64,000 nucleotides of DNA, from NCBI RefSeq assembly GCF_000247815.1, contig NC_021673.1:113315479-113379478 (forward strand), written 5' to 3'. The notes below the pieces were generated by a model, which saw only the letters and a program-made list of their open reading frames with translations, was not told the DNA's origin and did not search any database. This document shows positions 23,847 through 35,231 of this stretch, piece by piece (position 1 is the stretch's first letter; the number at the start of each line of letters is the position of its first letter). Position numbers and translations under genes: made by a program. The DNA is from Ficedula albicollis. Its lineage: Eukaryota > Chordata > Aves > Passeriformes > Muscicapidae.

Positions 23847-24303
23847 TGAATGACAAATTAGGAGAATAATGCAATCTTTATGAATATGGTCTTTGTTTCA
23901 ATTTGCCTGGATAGTTTTCTAAGTATGATTGCAAAAGAATGTGGTTATGTGGGACATGGAGAAGGCTGAGGTACTCAGCTACTTTCTTCAGTTCAGTTTT
24001 TACCAGCATGTGCTCCCACCACATCACCCAAGTCACAAATGGTAAAGACAGGGACTGGGAGAATGAAGAACTACCCACTGTAGGAGAAAATGAGGTTTTA
24101 GACTGTCAGAGAAACCTGAAGGTGCAGAAGTCCATGTGACCTGATGAGGTGTGTCTGTGAGTCCTAAAGGAACTGGTAAATGACAGTGGCTAAGCCACTA
24201 TCCATCATACTTGAGAGGTTGTGACAGTCTGATGAAGTTCCCACTGACTGAAAAAGGGAAAACATTACCCCCATTTTTAAAAAGGGAAAGCAGGATGGGT
24301 TTT

Positions 24304-24951
24304 ATGGATGGATCACTCAGTGGATAAGGAATTGGCTGGATGGTCACACTCAAAGAGTTGTTTTCAGTGGTTTGATATCCAAGGGGAGAGCAGTGACTTG
24401 TGGCACTTAGGGGTTGGAAGTGGGACCAGCACTGAGCATCTTTGTTGGCAACATGGAGAGTGGGATCGAGTTCACCCTCACCAAGCTTGCAGATGACAAA
24501 CTCATGTGGGACAGTCAAGATGCTGGAGGGACAGGGACATGGCTTGAGGGCTGATCCTGTGCAAACTTTATGAAGCTCAACAAGAGCTGGAGGGACAGGG
24601 ACATGGCTTGAGGGCTGGGCCTGTGCAAACTTTATGAAGCTCAACAAGGCCAATTGCAAAGTCCTGCACCTGGGTCAAGGCAATCCCAAGCACAAATATG
24701 GGCTGAGTGGAGAATGGATTGAGAGCAGCCCAGAGGAGAAGGACATGGGGATGCTGGCGGCTGAGAGGCTGGACAAGACCCAGCACTGTGCTCTTGCAGC
24801 CCAGAAAGCCAGTTGTGTCCTGCACAGGATCCAGAGCTGCATGACCAGCAGGGTGGGAGAGGGGATTCTGCCCTCGTGTCCAGCTCAGGGGTTCCACCAC
24901 AGCAGCAACAGAGACCTGCTGGAGCGAGTTCAGAGGAGGCCACGAAGATAA
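24304..24951 (+). pseudogene. CR1 reverse-transcriptase (ORF2) C-terminal relic
   Basis: This is a decayed remnant of the CR1 ORF2 polyprotein, which in intact elements carries an endonuclease and a reverse transcriptase for target-primed insertion. Here only the part after the missing catalytic core is left. A plus frame of 105 codons (24634-24951) reads like the conserved C-terminal region: a CKVLHLG motif near residue 8, then a GLSGEWIESSPEEKDMGM stretch near residues 23-40, an 'LAAQKAS' stretch near 53-59 and an 'LLERVQRR' stretch near 95-102. The upstream ADD-like stretch ('LADDKLMWD', near 24484-24510) is in a different reading context because the 64-bp duplication intervenes. There is no catalytic domain, so it is inactive. 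Confidence 0.8.
24522..24649. repeat. 64-bp tandem duplication inside the CR1
   Basis: Copies start 'gctggagggacagggacatg' at 24522 and 24586 and end 'tttatgaagctcaacaag'. The visible difference is 'ggctgatcctg' in copy 1 against 'ggctgggcctg' in copy 2. The element's consensus has this segment once, so the copy arose after insertion. 64 is not a multiple of three, so it shifts the ORF2 frame. Confidence 0.94.
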
Positions 24952-25340
24952 TTGGAAAGCTGAAGCAGCTCTGCAGTGAACACAAGCCAAGAGAGTTGAG
25001 ACTGTTGAGCTTAGAGAAAAGAAGGCTCCAGGGAGTCCTTATTGCAGCCTGTCCATACCTGAAGGCAGTCTCAAGGAAGCTGAAGAGAGACTTTTTAGAA
25101 GGGCTGATAGTGAAAGGACAAGGGGCAATGACTTTAAACTGAGGAAGAAATTTTTTGTTATAAGGGTCCTGAGGCACTGGAAAAGGTTGTCCAGAGATGT
25201 GGATGCTCCATCCCTGGCAGTGTTCAATGCCAGGTTGAATGAGGTTTTGAGCATCCTGGTCTAGTAAAAGGTGTCTCTGCCCGTGGCAGAGGATTGGAAC
25301 TACATGATCTTAAAGTCCATTCCAGCCCATGAATCTGTAT

Positions 25341-27458
25341 TGGGAAAAGTCACAGCCAACTTGGCTTTTCACAGTACATTGTAAGAAAAGGTCTCATATT
25401 TCAGGTGCAAGTTTTGAAATCTCCGAGCAATGCTGGCTGCAGTGTCTGAGCAGGTTAGCTGATTTCAATTATCTTCTGTTTGATTGCTTTCTATTTGTTT
25501 TCAGCACTATCATTTGAAAGAAGAAAAAAAAAAAAAGAAGAGAAAAGCAAAAAAAAAAAAGAAGAGAAAAGAAAAAATAATCTCCAACATTTATTTAATG
25601 GACTGGATTTACCCGTAGCAAAAGTTACGTGAAGTTAATCACTGCTGGGGAGAATGGAGGTTTAAACTGACCTCACAGGAGAATAAATCAGGAACTGAAT
25701 AAAGATTTTGAGGTGCCCTCAAGGGAAACAGAGGTTGCAGTACTGAGCTGCAAATAGTGCCAGGTGTGGGCTGACTACACACGGAGAGAGTCCTGATTGC
25801 CCTTGTCTCAGTTGGTTCATTCTCCTTCCTGCCAACTGTACTAAGCAAGAAAAATGGACCAAGCAGAAGAACTCCTAGGCAAGTTTCCCATTTGGAAAAT
25901 CAGAGCTACATGGGCTTTCTCATGCACTGTCTGTGAGCCATTTGCTCTCTGCAGACAAGGTGAGGTACCCAGGTGCCTGGCATACTCTCAAAAACCTTTG
26001 CATCCTTTGTGTCTTTGTGGTGAGGATCAGGATGCTGGAAACAAGTCCTAGGTGTACCTCCCCACTCATTCCTCCAGGCTCAGGGGAATCTGAGCCCAGG
26101 ATTTCCTGTCAGGACAGCTCAAATAAAGAATGGCAACAGAACTGGAAAGTTCCTTCCACACTCAGCTACTAGTTTTAACTATTTATTGCAAATTCTTGAG
26201 TACAGGTGATTTCTAACATGAGTATCTTTTGTATTTTTTTTCTAAAACCAATTTCCTGCTGTAAATCAAAAACAATACACCCAGTTATGAATGGTGTTGC
26301 TTTTACTGTATCCCTTAAGACTTTACAACTTGTCTCGCATCCCTTGCTGGAACAGTTCTTAAAATAAAATGTTCTCAGTGATACCAAAATATAAATTATA
26401 ATTTTCTATGATTTCAAAGCTTCATTCATTTTGAAGTATTTTTGCAAAGTGTCTGGTATGTTTTACTATTGAAATAATTTCCATATGGAGAGCAACCTCA
26501 TTGCTACTGAACTGGAGAGAAACAACTGAACTGGAAAGAAATAAAAGTTTTGGTGTTAGTTGGGGCAAGTTCAGGTGCAGAATTTCAAAGGAAAAAGCAA
26601 AAGCAGAAATCCACAGTTTTTTCTGAACATCAGGAGCTTTGGTTTTTAAGTAACAGGTTGAATATGGTATTTTCAAGGTAAATGTAGACAAACCCTTTAA
26701 AAATCAATTTTTAATTACAGTTTCTCTGAAAAGTTTGTTATAGTTAGTCATAAGACCCCATTGAAGGCAAATCAAAGAGGTCTAAAGGACTAAAGCTACC
26801 AGAGGACAGTCAGAATGGATGTAAAGTCACATTGCTTAAGCTGTGGGGTATATTTGTCCCTTCTTCTACAATATAAAGTGATAAAAATATTGCTGTGTGT
26901 GGTTTGCATTTTGGGCCTTGCTTCCCCCACTCCAGAAAGCTTTAATTTTCCAATGCAGGAGTCCATATCCATTTCATTATGTATTTTTTTACCACAGCTG
27001 AGTGAGCTGTCATCTCATGTTGGCTGTGGTTGCTCTGTGATCTGCAGGCATTTCAGCAGTTTCTGTAGTGGCTGCTGCCCTGGCTGCCCAGGCCAGATGC
27101 CCAGGACACACAAACACTTTATTTGTATTCTTACTCCCAAATGCTGACTGGCTCTGTACTAGTTAATTAAAACTGACTTAATCGTCTGCAGCTGCATTCA
27201 GTTCAACTCCTTCACATACAAATATCCTATCTTCCCCCAGCATTTATCTGTAGATATGTTAATAACATCTGTAAAGACAGATAAGGATAGTGCCAAGATT
27301 ATCTGTATTTACACAAGTGCTTCAATCGGAGGTCCACAGTGTAATGCACCAGTCATTCCCAAGTGCTTGAATTCCATGGGGGCAGTCACCTCCATTTCCT
27401 GGACCAGACTGCACTCAAATGTTCAGGTCACAAAGGGTTTTAACTGTTAAGGTCAAGA
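25341..27458. other. Unique sequence with A-rich tract
   Basis: An A-rich purine tract at 25517-25579 contains a repeated unit of the form A-run, 'gaagagaaaag', A-run, 'gaagagaaaag'. It may be a slipped poly-A but follows no recognised retroposon. A short repeat ('gaactggagagaaacaact' / 'gaactggaaagaaa') lies near 26510-26543. Opposed short frames occur around 25640-26170 and 26815-27147; none has a recognisable domain. Confidence 0.5.
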
Positions 27459-27600
27459 GGGTTTTCTCCTGCAGTGCTTGATGAGGAGAATCATCCCTGA
27501 GCATGGACACACCTGTTAGTCACCTGACGGGGTTTTCTCCTGCAGTGCTTGATGAGGAGAACCATCCCTGAGCATGGACACACCTGTTATTCACCTGACA
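27459..27600. repeat. 71-bp tandem duplication
   Basis: Copies 27459-27529 and 27530-27600 start 'gggttttctcctgcagtgc' (to within a base) and end 'cacctgac'. Differences seen are 'gaatcatccc' against 'gaaccatccc' and 'gttagtcacc' against 'gttattcacc'. The family is unknown. Confidence 0.95.
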
Positions 27601-29724
27601 AGCTCTGCTGTTTCTGCTTGCAGGTGACAATGTCACAGGATTCTTGTCTATCATGAACACCCTCTCCCCCTTATACAAACATCCAGTGACTCAGGTTTCC
27701 TTTCGTCCAAAATTGCTGAAGAGGTGCTTTAGAAAGAACAAGAAGTTGCATTGGGATGCAAACAGACATTGTTTTTCATATGTTCAAAGCTGGCTAAGGA
27801 GGAATGGATCCCACAAAACCTAGGATAAGTACAGGATTTAGAGGGTCTTTTAGGGGTGCTTTACAGCTTCCATTGCTGGTGAATAGTAGCTGAGAGAAAT
27901 CCTTCCTGTCATATAAATGAGTTTTGTTGATTTCCATCTGGAATAAAGGCAAAATCAGAGATTCTTGCATGAGCCTGGGAAGAAATGCCACTATACCTTA
28001 TACATCCATGTACCAGGAAAACAAGTAAAGTTGCAGGCAGGGCACTAGCCTGGAGACTAGAAATTTCTGTCTTCAGAAAGGGCTGGATCTGGAAGGGAAT
28101 AGGTCTGCATGTCCTCCAGCTCCCATACACAGTCGGGAACTTCCAGTGTCTCTCAGGTGTGGGGAAGCGAGTACTGGAATCCTGGGCTGTCTTCCCACCT
28201 GCCAGGTACACATGAGGTAAAAGATGGTTTCACAGAGCACAGGCAGAAGGGGAGTTTAATCAAGTTTGGTGGTGCATTCATACTGGCATACATCTTTTTA
28301 GTAGACCTGGAGTGGGAAATTTGAGGCTGCAGGTGAAGTGAGAAATTATTAGATATAGCTCATTGATCAGGCAACTGACAGTCAGTGAAAGAAGATAGTA
28401 GCACACAATGCTAAGTTTTAGGGCAGCTATAGGTGAAACGTGTCATGCCACTGGGAGATCTGGCTTCCCAAATGCCTCTGCTGATCTTTTCATATGCAAA
28501 CAAACCAAAACCCTCCCTATTTTATAATTTTTGTCCTCTTTCATCTTTTGTGCTGTGGATGGCATTCCTATATATTCTTCTCAGTGAAAAATTCAAAGGC
28601 TTAGGGATCATGCTTCCATTTAAATGCTGAGCTTCAGTACAGTCACAGAACCAGACAAAAAGGCAAGGAGGACTGGTGATTTATCTTTTGTAACTTTAGC
28701 CAGAAATTAATTTTAACTTGTTTTGTTTTCGGGGAAGTGCATGGGCCTGAATATTGTCGTAATATGTGGCATGTTATAAATTGTTAAACATTGTTTCAGA
28801 AACTATTTCTGTTGGGTTCACTGTTACAGATACCTTTTTGCTATGGTGATTGTCTGATACAAATACCAAATGTTGCTATTGAAAGAAAAACAGCTGTAGT
28901 TAAATTTAGGTAAAAATGAAGGAAATAAGATATTGCCGAAACAAAGATTATAAACAAAGAATACTTTGCTTTTCAGCTGGTACCAAAACTAGAGCTTAAA
29001 TTAGCAACAGTGAAATTGCTAAAATATATTTGACCACATTCTTCAAAATAAAATTAAGAAATTTCCTTGTTCAGTGAAAACGAGTTAAAACTACTGTTTT
29101 GCTTGAAATTAATGCAGTTTGGGTTGGTGCTCTATTTTTAAATGATCAGGAACCCAATCCTGAAAGTCACTTTTCCAAAATGAACTTCCTGCTCAGGCTG
29201 TTTTAGTGTGGTGTTTTAAGAATTGTGTAGGTCTCCTCAAGAGGGCAGGGACTGTTTTGCCTCTTTTAATCATCATCATTCCTTTGCTTTCCCACATTGA
29301 CCTCTCCAGAGCAAAAGGCTGCTTATCTACTCAAATGGAATGGGAGCTTCGTTTGGGAAAGTACAGGGAGGAGATTTTCATTTGAATGTAAGTAGGAAAT
29401 GAATCCAGCCTGCCAGAGCTGGAAGCCAAACGTATTAACTCTTAACTGACTTTTCTGCCAGAATGCTTTATGCCAAAACTCTGTATGGAATGTTTTCAAG
29501 GGAAATCAGCTGGATAAATGTCAGGAGAAGGCAAACCAGACAGCTGGGTTCAGCAGTACTCGTGCTACCCACAGCCTTGGCTCTGTCCAACAATCCCAGA
29601 TGGATTCTCCAGCAACCCAGCTCAGGGGTGATGCCTCTCCTGGCTACTTTAGTTCCTACTCTCTCTCACCTTCTTGTCTCTCTGTTTTCAAGCTGCTCTT
29701 GACTGTGGTTGAGTCTTTCCACAC
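27601..29724. other. Unique, largely A/T-rich sequence
   Basis: No repeat family, exon or RNA gene is recognised. Overlapping 100- and 76-codon frames at 27909-28215 lie opposite one another. The 28700-29150 part is strongly A/T-rich. Confidence 0.5.
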
Positions 29725-29898
29725 ACTTTTAAGGGGGCAGCTGCCCACAGCTTCTCCCAGCATGTCTGGGGACTCCCTGCCCTACAGAGCCATGCACAGG
29801 GAGAAAGAGGGACTTTTAAGGGGGCAGCTGCCCACAGCTTCTCCCAGCACGTCTGGGGACTCCCTGCCCTGCAGAGCCATGCACAGGGAGAAAGAGGG
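29725..29898. repeat. 87-bp tandem duplication
   Basis: Copies 29725-29811 and 29812-29898 start 'acttttaagggggcagctgc' and end 'gggagaaagagg'. Differences seen are 'cagcatgtctg' against 'cagcacgtctg' and 'ccctacagag' against 'ccctgcagag'. The unit is 29 codons long, so open frames persist on both strands (29600-30052 plus, 29688-29939 minus). This is a by-product of the period. It abuts the next duplication directly. Confidence 0.95.
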
Positions 29899-30097
29899 TG
29901 GATGCAGGAAAGGGTCTTCCAGATACAGGCGGAAAGCACTTGCCTGGTTGAGGTTTGGGAGTAAGGTTGTTACAATAATTTTGAAGCTTGTTTCAGGCGT
30001 GGATGCAGGAAAGGGTCTTCCAGATACAGGTGGAAAGCACTTGCCTGGTTGAGGTTTGGGAATAAGGTTGTTACAATAATTTTAAAGCTTGTTCATG
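29898..30097. repeat. 101-bp tandem duplication adjoining the 87-bp one
   Basis: Copies 29898-29998 and 29999-30097 start 'gtggatgcaggaaagggtc'. Differences seen include 'acaggcggaaag' against 'acaggtggaaag', 'gggagtaagg' against 'gggaataagg' and 'ttttgaagc' against 'ttttaaagc'. The left copy begins exactly where the second 87-bp copy ends, so two unrelated units are duplicated back to back. Confidence 0.95.
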
Positions 30098-33000
30098 GCT
30101 GAAGATTGCAACAAACTAATTGTAGCTGAAGCCAGAACACTGTTCAGCCACCTGAGTTGATGGCAGGCATCCAACCTGACTAATTTTAGCCAGGATGCTG
30201 TTCGGTTTCCTGCACATTTCACACTTAAATGAGTCAAAGTGAAAGTAGGTGTGGGTATTATGAATATGGTCCCAGCTTGTACTTGGAGGTCTTTGGACAC
30301 TGGAATGTGTATTGTGTGGCCAAGATATCCCATTGCAGTGCCCTCAGCTGGACACTGGGGAGTGTTTCATGTACTGCACAATGACCAAGTTCACTGAAAC
30401 AGGATGGTCAAGTTTATTTCCTTCTGTCTTCTTGCACCTTTCCTTTTGTTCCCCATATAACTACTTCAGCACACTCCCAGCAGGAAAGTCAGGCTTGCCT
30501 TGGTAAAAATAATGTAAAAACCTGCACTGTGGTTTACCTACTGTTTATAATCACATTTTCCTCAAAGATTTCTCTAGGAAGGCGTTTACATTCATTGAGG
30601 TTCTGTTCCTCATACTTACCTTCCACACCAATTGTTGATGGTGCCCTATTTAGTTCACACCATCTCTTTCTGTGTAGTAATAGATTTCCTGAATCTGTCC
30701 ATTTTTGCTTTTGCTAAATTAAAAAGAAGACACATTAACATGCTTTCAAAGAGATTTAGGGAGAGGGAAACCACTACATCCCAGTGCATGAATTAAAAAA
30801 AATGCTAATAGGCCCATAAATGAAAATCAAGAGTTGTTTTTATTTCAAACAGCTGCATCTCTGTCAATGCAAGATTTATTGGTTTCCAGTCCCCCCAAGA
30901 CTTAGGAATGTGCTTAGTTGGACTCATTGAATTCAAAAGCAGAGTTTCTTCCACGCAGCGGAGCAGGGGTGCAGGAGCCAGCTAAGGAGATCCTGTTGTG
31001 AGCCTCACTTGTGCTTTGGCTGCATGGGAGCACAGTGACCTCCAGCAGTGAGTGTGTTCAGGAATACTGCTCTGTTAGATGTAACACGGGGCCTTCAAAG
31101 AGCCAGTTTACTTCTGATTTGCCTGCTGGAAGTCAACCAGGTGATGGAGATGCGTTCTGCAAAATCTGATGGATGAAATGGCAGAGGATTTAGGCTTGTA
31201 CACACAGCCTTACCTTGTGCTTGGTTTGTCCGTGGCGTGGGTGGAGACAGCCTTGGGCCAGCACAAACAGCAAGGTAATGGACCAGGTAAGGCAATGTTG
31301 AGTCTGTGTTTCTCTAAAGTCCGTGCATGAATGTGGTTTTGGATCCTCTCCAGAATTCTGGGGCTCTTCTCCCTTACCAGGAAACGTTCGCTCAGCTAAG
31401 AGCAGTGAGGAGGTGGAGGTATCTCAGGCACAGTAGTGCTTCCTGCTGATCTCCCAGACTCATTTAGGCAAGTTGCTAAAAAGGACAAAAGAGGATATTG
31501 GCAAAGCACTAGGAGTAAAAACATTGGGGGTAAGATAATAAAGCAATATGTAAAATTGCAGCAAAATCCTACTTTCTGCCTTCCTTCAAAAATGTAGATA
31601 AGGGCCATGAAGTGTAACCAAATATTAAAGTAAGAGTTAAAAATACTTTTAGCTTAATGCATTTCCCTTAATCTCTTGTCCATGTTACTTTTATTCTGTT
31701 GCTACTCTCTGCTTTTATATTAAAAAGCTGCACAAATAGAAGTAAAAAGTGCTGCTCAAACTATAAAGCAAACAAAAGGAAACAAAAATATACTTATTTA
31801 TAGAATTTTTTTATTTGAAGTAATTTTACATACTGCGTAATAATAGCATATTTGAAAGTTGAAGATGTGATTAGTTAAAAAAAAAAAGTTGATTGTACTT
31901 TTAGAGGACTGTTCATGTTAAATACTATGGTTCTTTTTTTAGTGAGAAGCCTTGTCAAACAAAATTGTGTTGGGGTTTGTGTTGCTTGAGGGCAAAATAA
32001 CTTCCATAGCATTGAAGGCATGCTGTTGCAGCCCCACAGCAAGAATGCTCATGCAGCACAGGAACTCAGCAGCAAGACTGAGGAGACGTGTCTGAATAAA
32101 AGCAGATAGTTAGGAATTTGTTCTCGTTGCCATGGTGTTGGACACTGTTTACTTCACCTATCAGCTGAGTCTGGTTCTTCCCCTGTTTTCTGGAAACCTG
32201 CAGACCTGACCTGTAGCCAGGTTCAGCTTCAGAGAGGCGGTCAGCTCCCAGTAGCACGTGGATGAGAAACATACAGATTTTTTCTTTTCTTTGAAATAAG
32301 GTTTCTGGCATTTGTGGCTGAGGAGGAAAGCTCCAGATGGTGAAGCGTGCATTATCTGCTCAGTGGTGTTTCAGGTAGCCTAAACCCCTCCTAAGCACAC
32401 AGCCAACTGGGCTAGCAGCAGGAGGCCCACAGAGGTGGGCGCTCTTCCTTCTGTCCCCAGGGCCTGGGACTGGCAGGTGACATCAGGGGTGGTCCTGAGG
32501 TCTCATTTAGCTGGTGGCCTCTTTGCTCCAGTCCTACTCTACCTGCCAGACTGCAGGATTGCTCTCAAAGAGAGATGCTTAGCTGTTCTGAAATTGGTGG
32601 CAGCTTAATGTTTGTCACAGCTGAGGAACCGGATGAGCGCTGCACATCAGTTTCCCTCATAGTGTGTGCCAAGCTGTAAATACAAAAGGCCAGGTTGTGG
32701 TTATAAAAGCTGTCTGTCAGATATATATGGCACCCTTCCCTTGATACCCTTAAACTGGGTAAAACAAAACAGGCCAGACAGGCCATTTTAGCTTTTCAAC
32801 TACTAATGTCATGGTGCTATCTTCAATGGCTTTGGTTTTATCATGGTGCTATAACTGCCAGTGAACTACTGTACTTAAAAGGTTTTTGGCATATCCTTTG
32901 TAATTCTGAAAATAAAATATCCTTGTCTCCCTCTGGCTGAGTGATTAAATCACACTACAGTGGCCCTACTTGATAATTTTCTCATGAAATACTCAAATCC

Positions 33001-33114
33001 TAGGGTTAATTAAAACATGGAATAAGTATCTAGGGAGTCACGCATAAATGCTAACAGGATTTCTACCACATATCTACAGAGGCAAACATCACCATGTGTA
33101 GTTTATGCTAAGCT
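30098..33114. other. Unique non-coding sequence
   Basis: No repeat family or exon is recognised. A 12-bp phrase 'tcatggtgctat' occurs twice near 32809 and 32841. A/T-rich stretches lie at 31620-31960. Short frames around 32066-32352 are chance overlaps. Confidence 0.5.
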
Positions 33115-33301
33115 GAAAAAAGGAAATCCTTAGATCTCTTACAAGGCAGAATTTTTATATTTTGTGACAGATTTAGGCAAAAAAAAAAACTCCCTCAAAC
33201 TTAACAAATGAAAAAAGGAAATCCTTAGATCTCTTACAAGGCAGAATTTTATATTTTGTGACAGATTTAGGCAAAAAAAAATCTCCCTCAAACTTAACAA
33301 T
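33115..33301. repeat. 95-bp tandem duplication with variable A-runs
   Basis: Copies 33115-33209 and 33210-33301 start 'gaaaaaaggaaatccttag' and end 'ccctcaaacttaacaa'. They differ mainly in homopolymer length (one T fewer in 'gaatttta' and fewer A in the internal A run) and by 'aaactccctc' against 'aaatctccctc'. Otherwise the copies are alike. Confidence 0.94.
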
Positions 33302-35212
33302 ACCACAGAAAATTTGATAATGACAGTATGTAAATATATCCCTAATAATCATCGGGATTAAACATTCTGAGAGACTGTTTAAAGCTTTGTATTTGCAGGA
33401 ATCTTAATACCCATTCCTATCAGAGGAACCTGGATCTAGGATCAGAAGGCAAGGAAGACTCCTGTGCCTGACTGAAACTGCTGAGGAAACTTCAGCAGTC
33501 AAAATTATCTACTGGTAACAAAATCTGGCCAGTACTGCAGAGCAGAATATTGTGGAGAGGAACTGCATGACTCATAATGATAGGTGATCAGAAATACTGC
33601 TCAGCTCCTTGTCTGAAAGCCCTGGTTCTGAGAACATCCACTGTCACTCATCATCCACGCAGAGGGAAGGGTGGCACTTCCTGACTTGCACCCACCTCCT
33701 TGGCTGGCCTCCATTTTGCCCACAAGGTTTGTTTTTCTGTACTGGGTTGACCTTCTTCAGTTTGTGCTGGTTAGGTGAGGTAAAGGTAATATATGGATGA
33801 AGTATCCTAGAGCTTCAGGCAGATGCCCTCATCACTATTCTCTCAGCAGCTTTAACCACTCTGGCCTAAGGGGATTCTGCAAAAGGTCCCTACAGCCCCT
33901 GGATCTCCTGGGTTTTAGTCTGCACTCCTATAATTTATTTTGTTCATTTTAAAAGAGGTTATGGTTTGTCTACTTAGAGCAGAACCTTAGGAGATGTACT
34001 GATACCATCTGCTTTAAGCATCCAACTTGGATGCATTTCAGACGACAGCGTTAGGATCAGCAATTCCCAGTAACTTCCTCGTAGAGAGGCAGGTGTCTCT
34101 ACATGGGCAATTCAGGTCATTCATGTTAGATGCTTAAAATAGAATATATGCAAATTCAGACTGTCTGCTGCCTTCACCTCGTCCATTGCTTACGTCTGTT
34201 TATGTCTTAAAGGTGATTTATCATTGAACTGCTGAAAGAGACCTTGCACTCCTTTAAAATTGTCTGCCCAATGTAAAAAAAGGGCATCTGTGTTGGGCCA
34301 TGACTGCAAGCCAGTTACAGCATGTGTGCCCCCAGCACATGCTTCTCACCTAAGCTGCTTGGGGATGGGCCTGAGGTGCTGATGGGTGGGCAGTGGCTGG
34401 GGAAAAGAGAGCAGGAGGTCTGGGCAGGACCAGCAGCAGCCCCATTGCTCTTGGGTGAGTGGCTGGGCTGATTTGGCCCCAATGGTTTTTGAGGCAGTTT
34501 GAGCTATTGCCTTTGCAGAAATATGTGAAAATATAAATGAAGAAGTGTGTTTCATATAAAACCATCTCTGCAGGAGTGTAGAAGTGACTGTGGTGGTAGG
34601 GAACCTAATTGCCAGTTTATTTGTGGATGTTTTTTTAAACGTATCCTTTTGAGAACCATTAGAAGAGGACTGTTTTATCAAACTGCTCTCTGGCCCCTTG
34701 TGTTTGCATGTTTGCTCTGTTGCTTTGAAAGTGCTGGAGCCGTCACTGCTTTGGAGTTGTAGTCCAGTCTTCAAACATTTGTTCCCCCCAGTGTTACAGT
34801 GCTGCTTCATACGGCATCCCTGGCCTTGTATTCAGTGCCATAGTGACCGTTCTCTGCAAGGGCAGCAGGACAAGACAAGGAGCATGTCAAGCACCTAAAA
34901 GAGAGAGAAAAATTGCAAAGCCTGACTTGACAAAGTCTAGACACAGATGGAAACTATTTGACAGTGTTTTGTGGTGGCTGGGGAGTTCTCCCCAGAAAGG
35001 AGAAATACAGAAACAGTTCAGAATAATGAGCAAAAATTCCAAGTGGCCCACCAGAAGTTAACAAGGGGATTGCACAGACCAGTCCTGTGTTGGAAAGAAT
35101 GTGCTGCTTGTAGCAGCATGGCAAACAGAGGTCAAACCCTCCAGTTCCTAGGCTGTTTATAGGCACTCTTGGGGAAGAGGTAGGAATGATGAAAAATAGG
35201 CTGGAAATCCTC
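33302..35212. other. Unique non-coding sequence
   Basis: No element or exon is recognised. A 154-codon minus frame (34346-34810) and 71-codon plus frames overlap around 34346-34900 and show no domain; the minus frame is rich in S, T, K and Q. A 'actgggttgacctt' phrase near 33738 resembles the start of some avian LTRs, but nothing after it supports an LTR. Confidence 0.45.
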
Positions 35213-35231
35213 CTTGCTTGCTTGCTTGCTT
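35213..35231. repeat. (CTTG)n microsatellite
   Basis: About four and a half CTTG units lie immediately left of the composite duplication at 35229-35655. Confidence 0.85.

Larger units (their letters stand above)
22297..24304. repeat. 1004-bp tandem duplication, two nearly identical copies
   Basis: Copy 1 is 22297-23300 and copy 2 is 23301-24304. Only about three differences are visible: 'gtttagcttt' against 'gtttaccttt' near 22431/23435, 'gaggtgcgtc' against 'gaggtgtgtc' near 23144/24148, and 'caggGtggg' against 'caggAtggg' next to the junction. Identity is therefore above 99.5%. Each copy contains unique sequence, a MIR-like SINE and the 5' part of a CR1 element. Only copy 2 continues into the rest of the CR1, so copy 2 sits in the original right-hand context and the duplication is younger than the CR1. 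The two outer borders share TTTAT, and the junction reads TTTTATTATAG, with about three extra bases. This pattern fits end joining or replication slippage rather than recombination between long repeats. Confidence 0.97.
23949..25340 (+). mobile_element. CR1 LINE, long copy with internal deletion and complete 3' end
   Basis: This is the most complete CR1 of the window. It starts as in copy 1 (23949-24304). The consensus then jumps from 'cccatttttaaaaaggga' to 'gatggatcactcagtgg' (near 24306), so roughly 400 bp of the reverse-transcriptase region are missing. From there it continues through 'aaggaattggctggatgg' (24326), 'gggaccagcactgagcat' (24422), 'ttgcagatgacaaactc' (24486), 'gggcaatcccaagcac'-like sequence (24680), 'agaatggattgagagcag' (24712), 'gcccagaaagcca' (24799), 'gaagaaattttttgtt' (25144), 'gatgctccatccctggc' (25202) and the tail 'tgatcttaaagtccattcc' (25306). 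A 64-bp duplication lies inside at 24522-24649. Confidence 0.93.

Noticed and set aside
33738..33790. 'actgggttgacctt', like the start of an avian LTR
   Set aside because: The following sequence does not continue into any LTR landmark.
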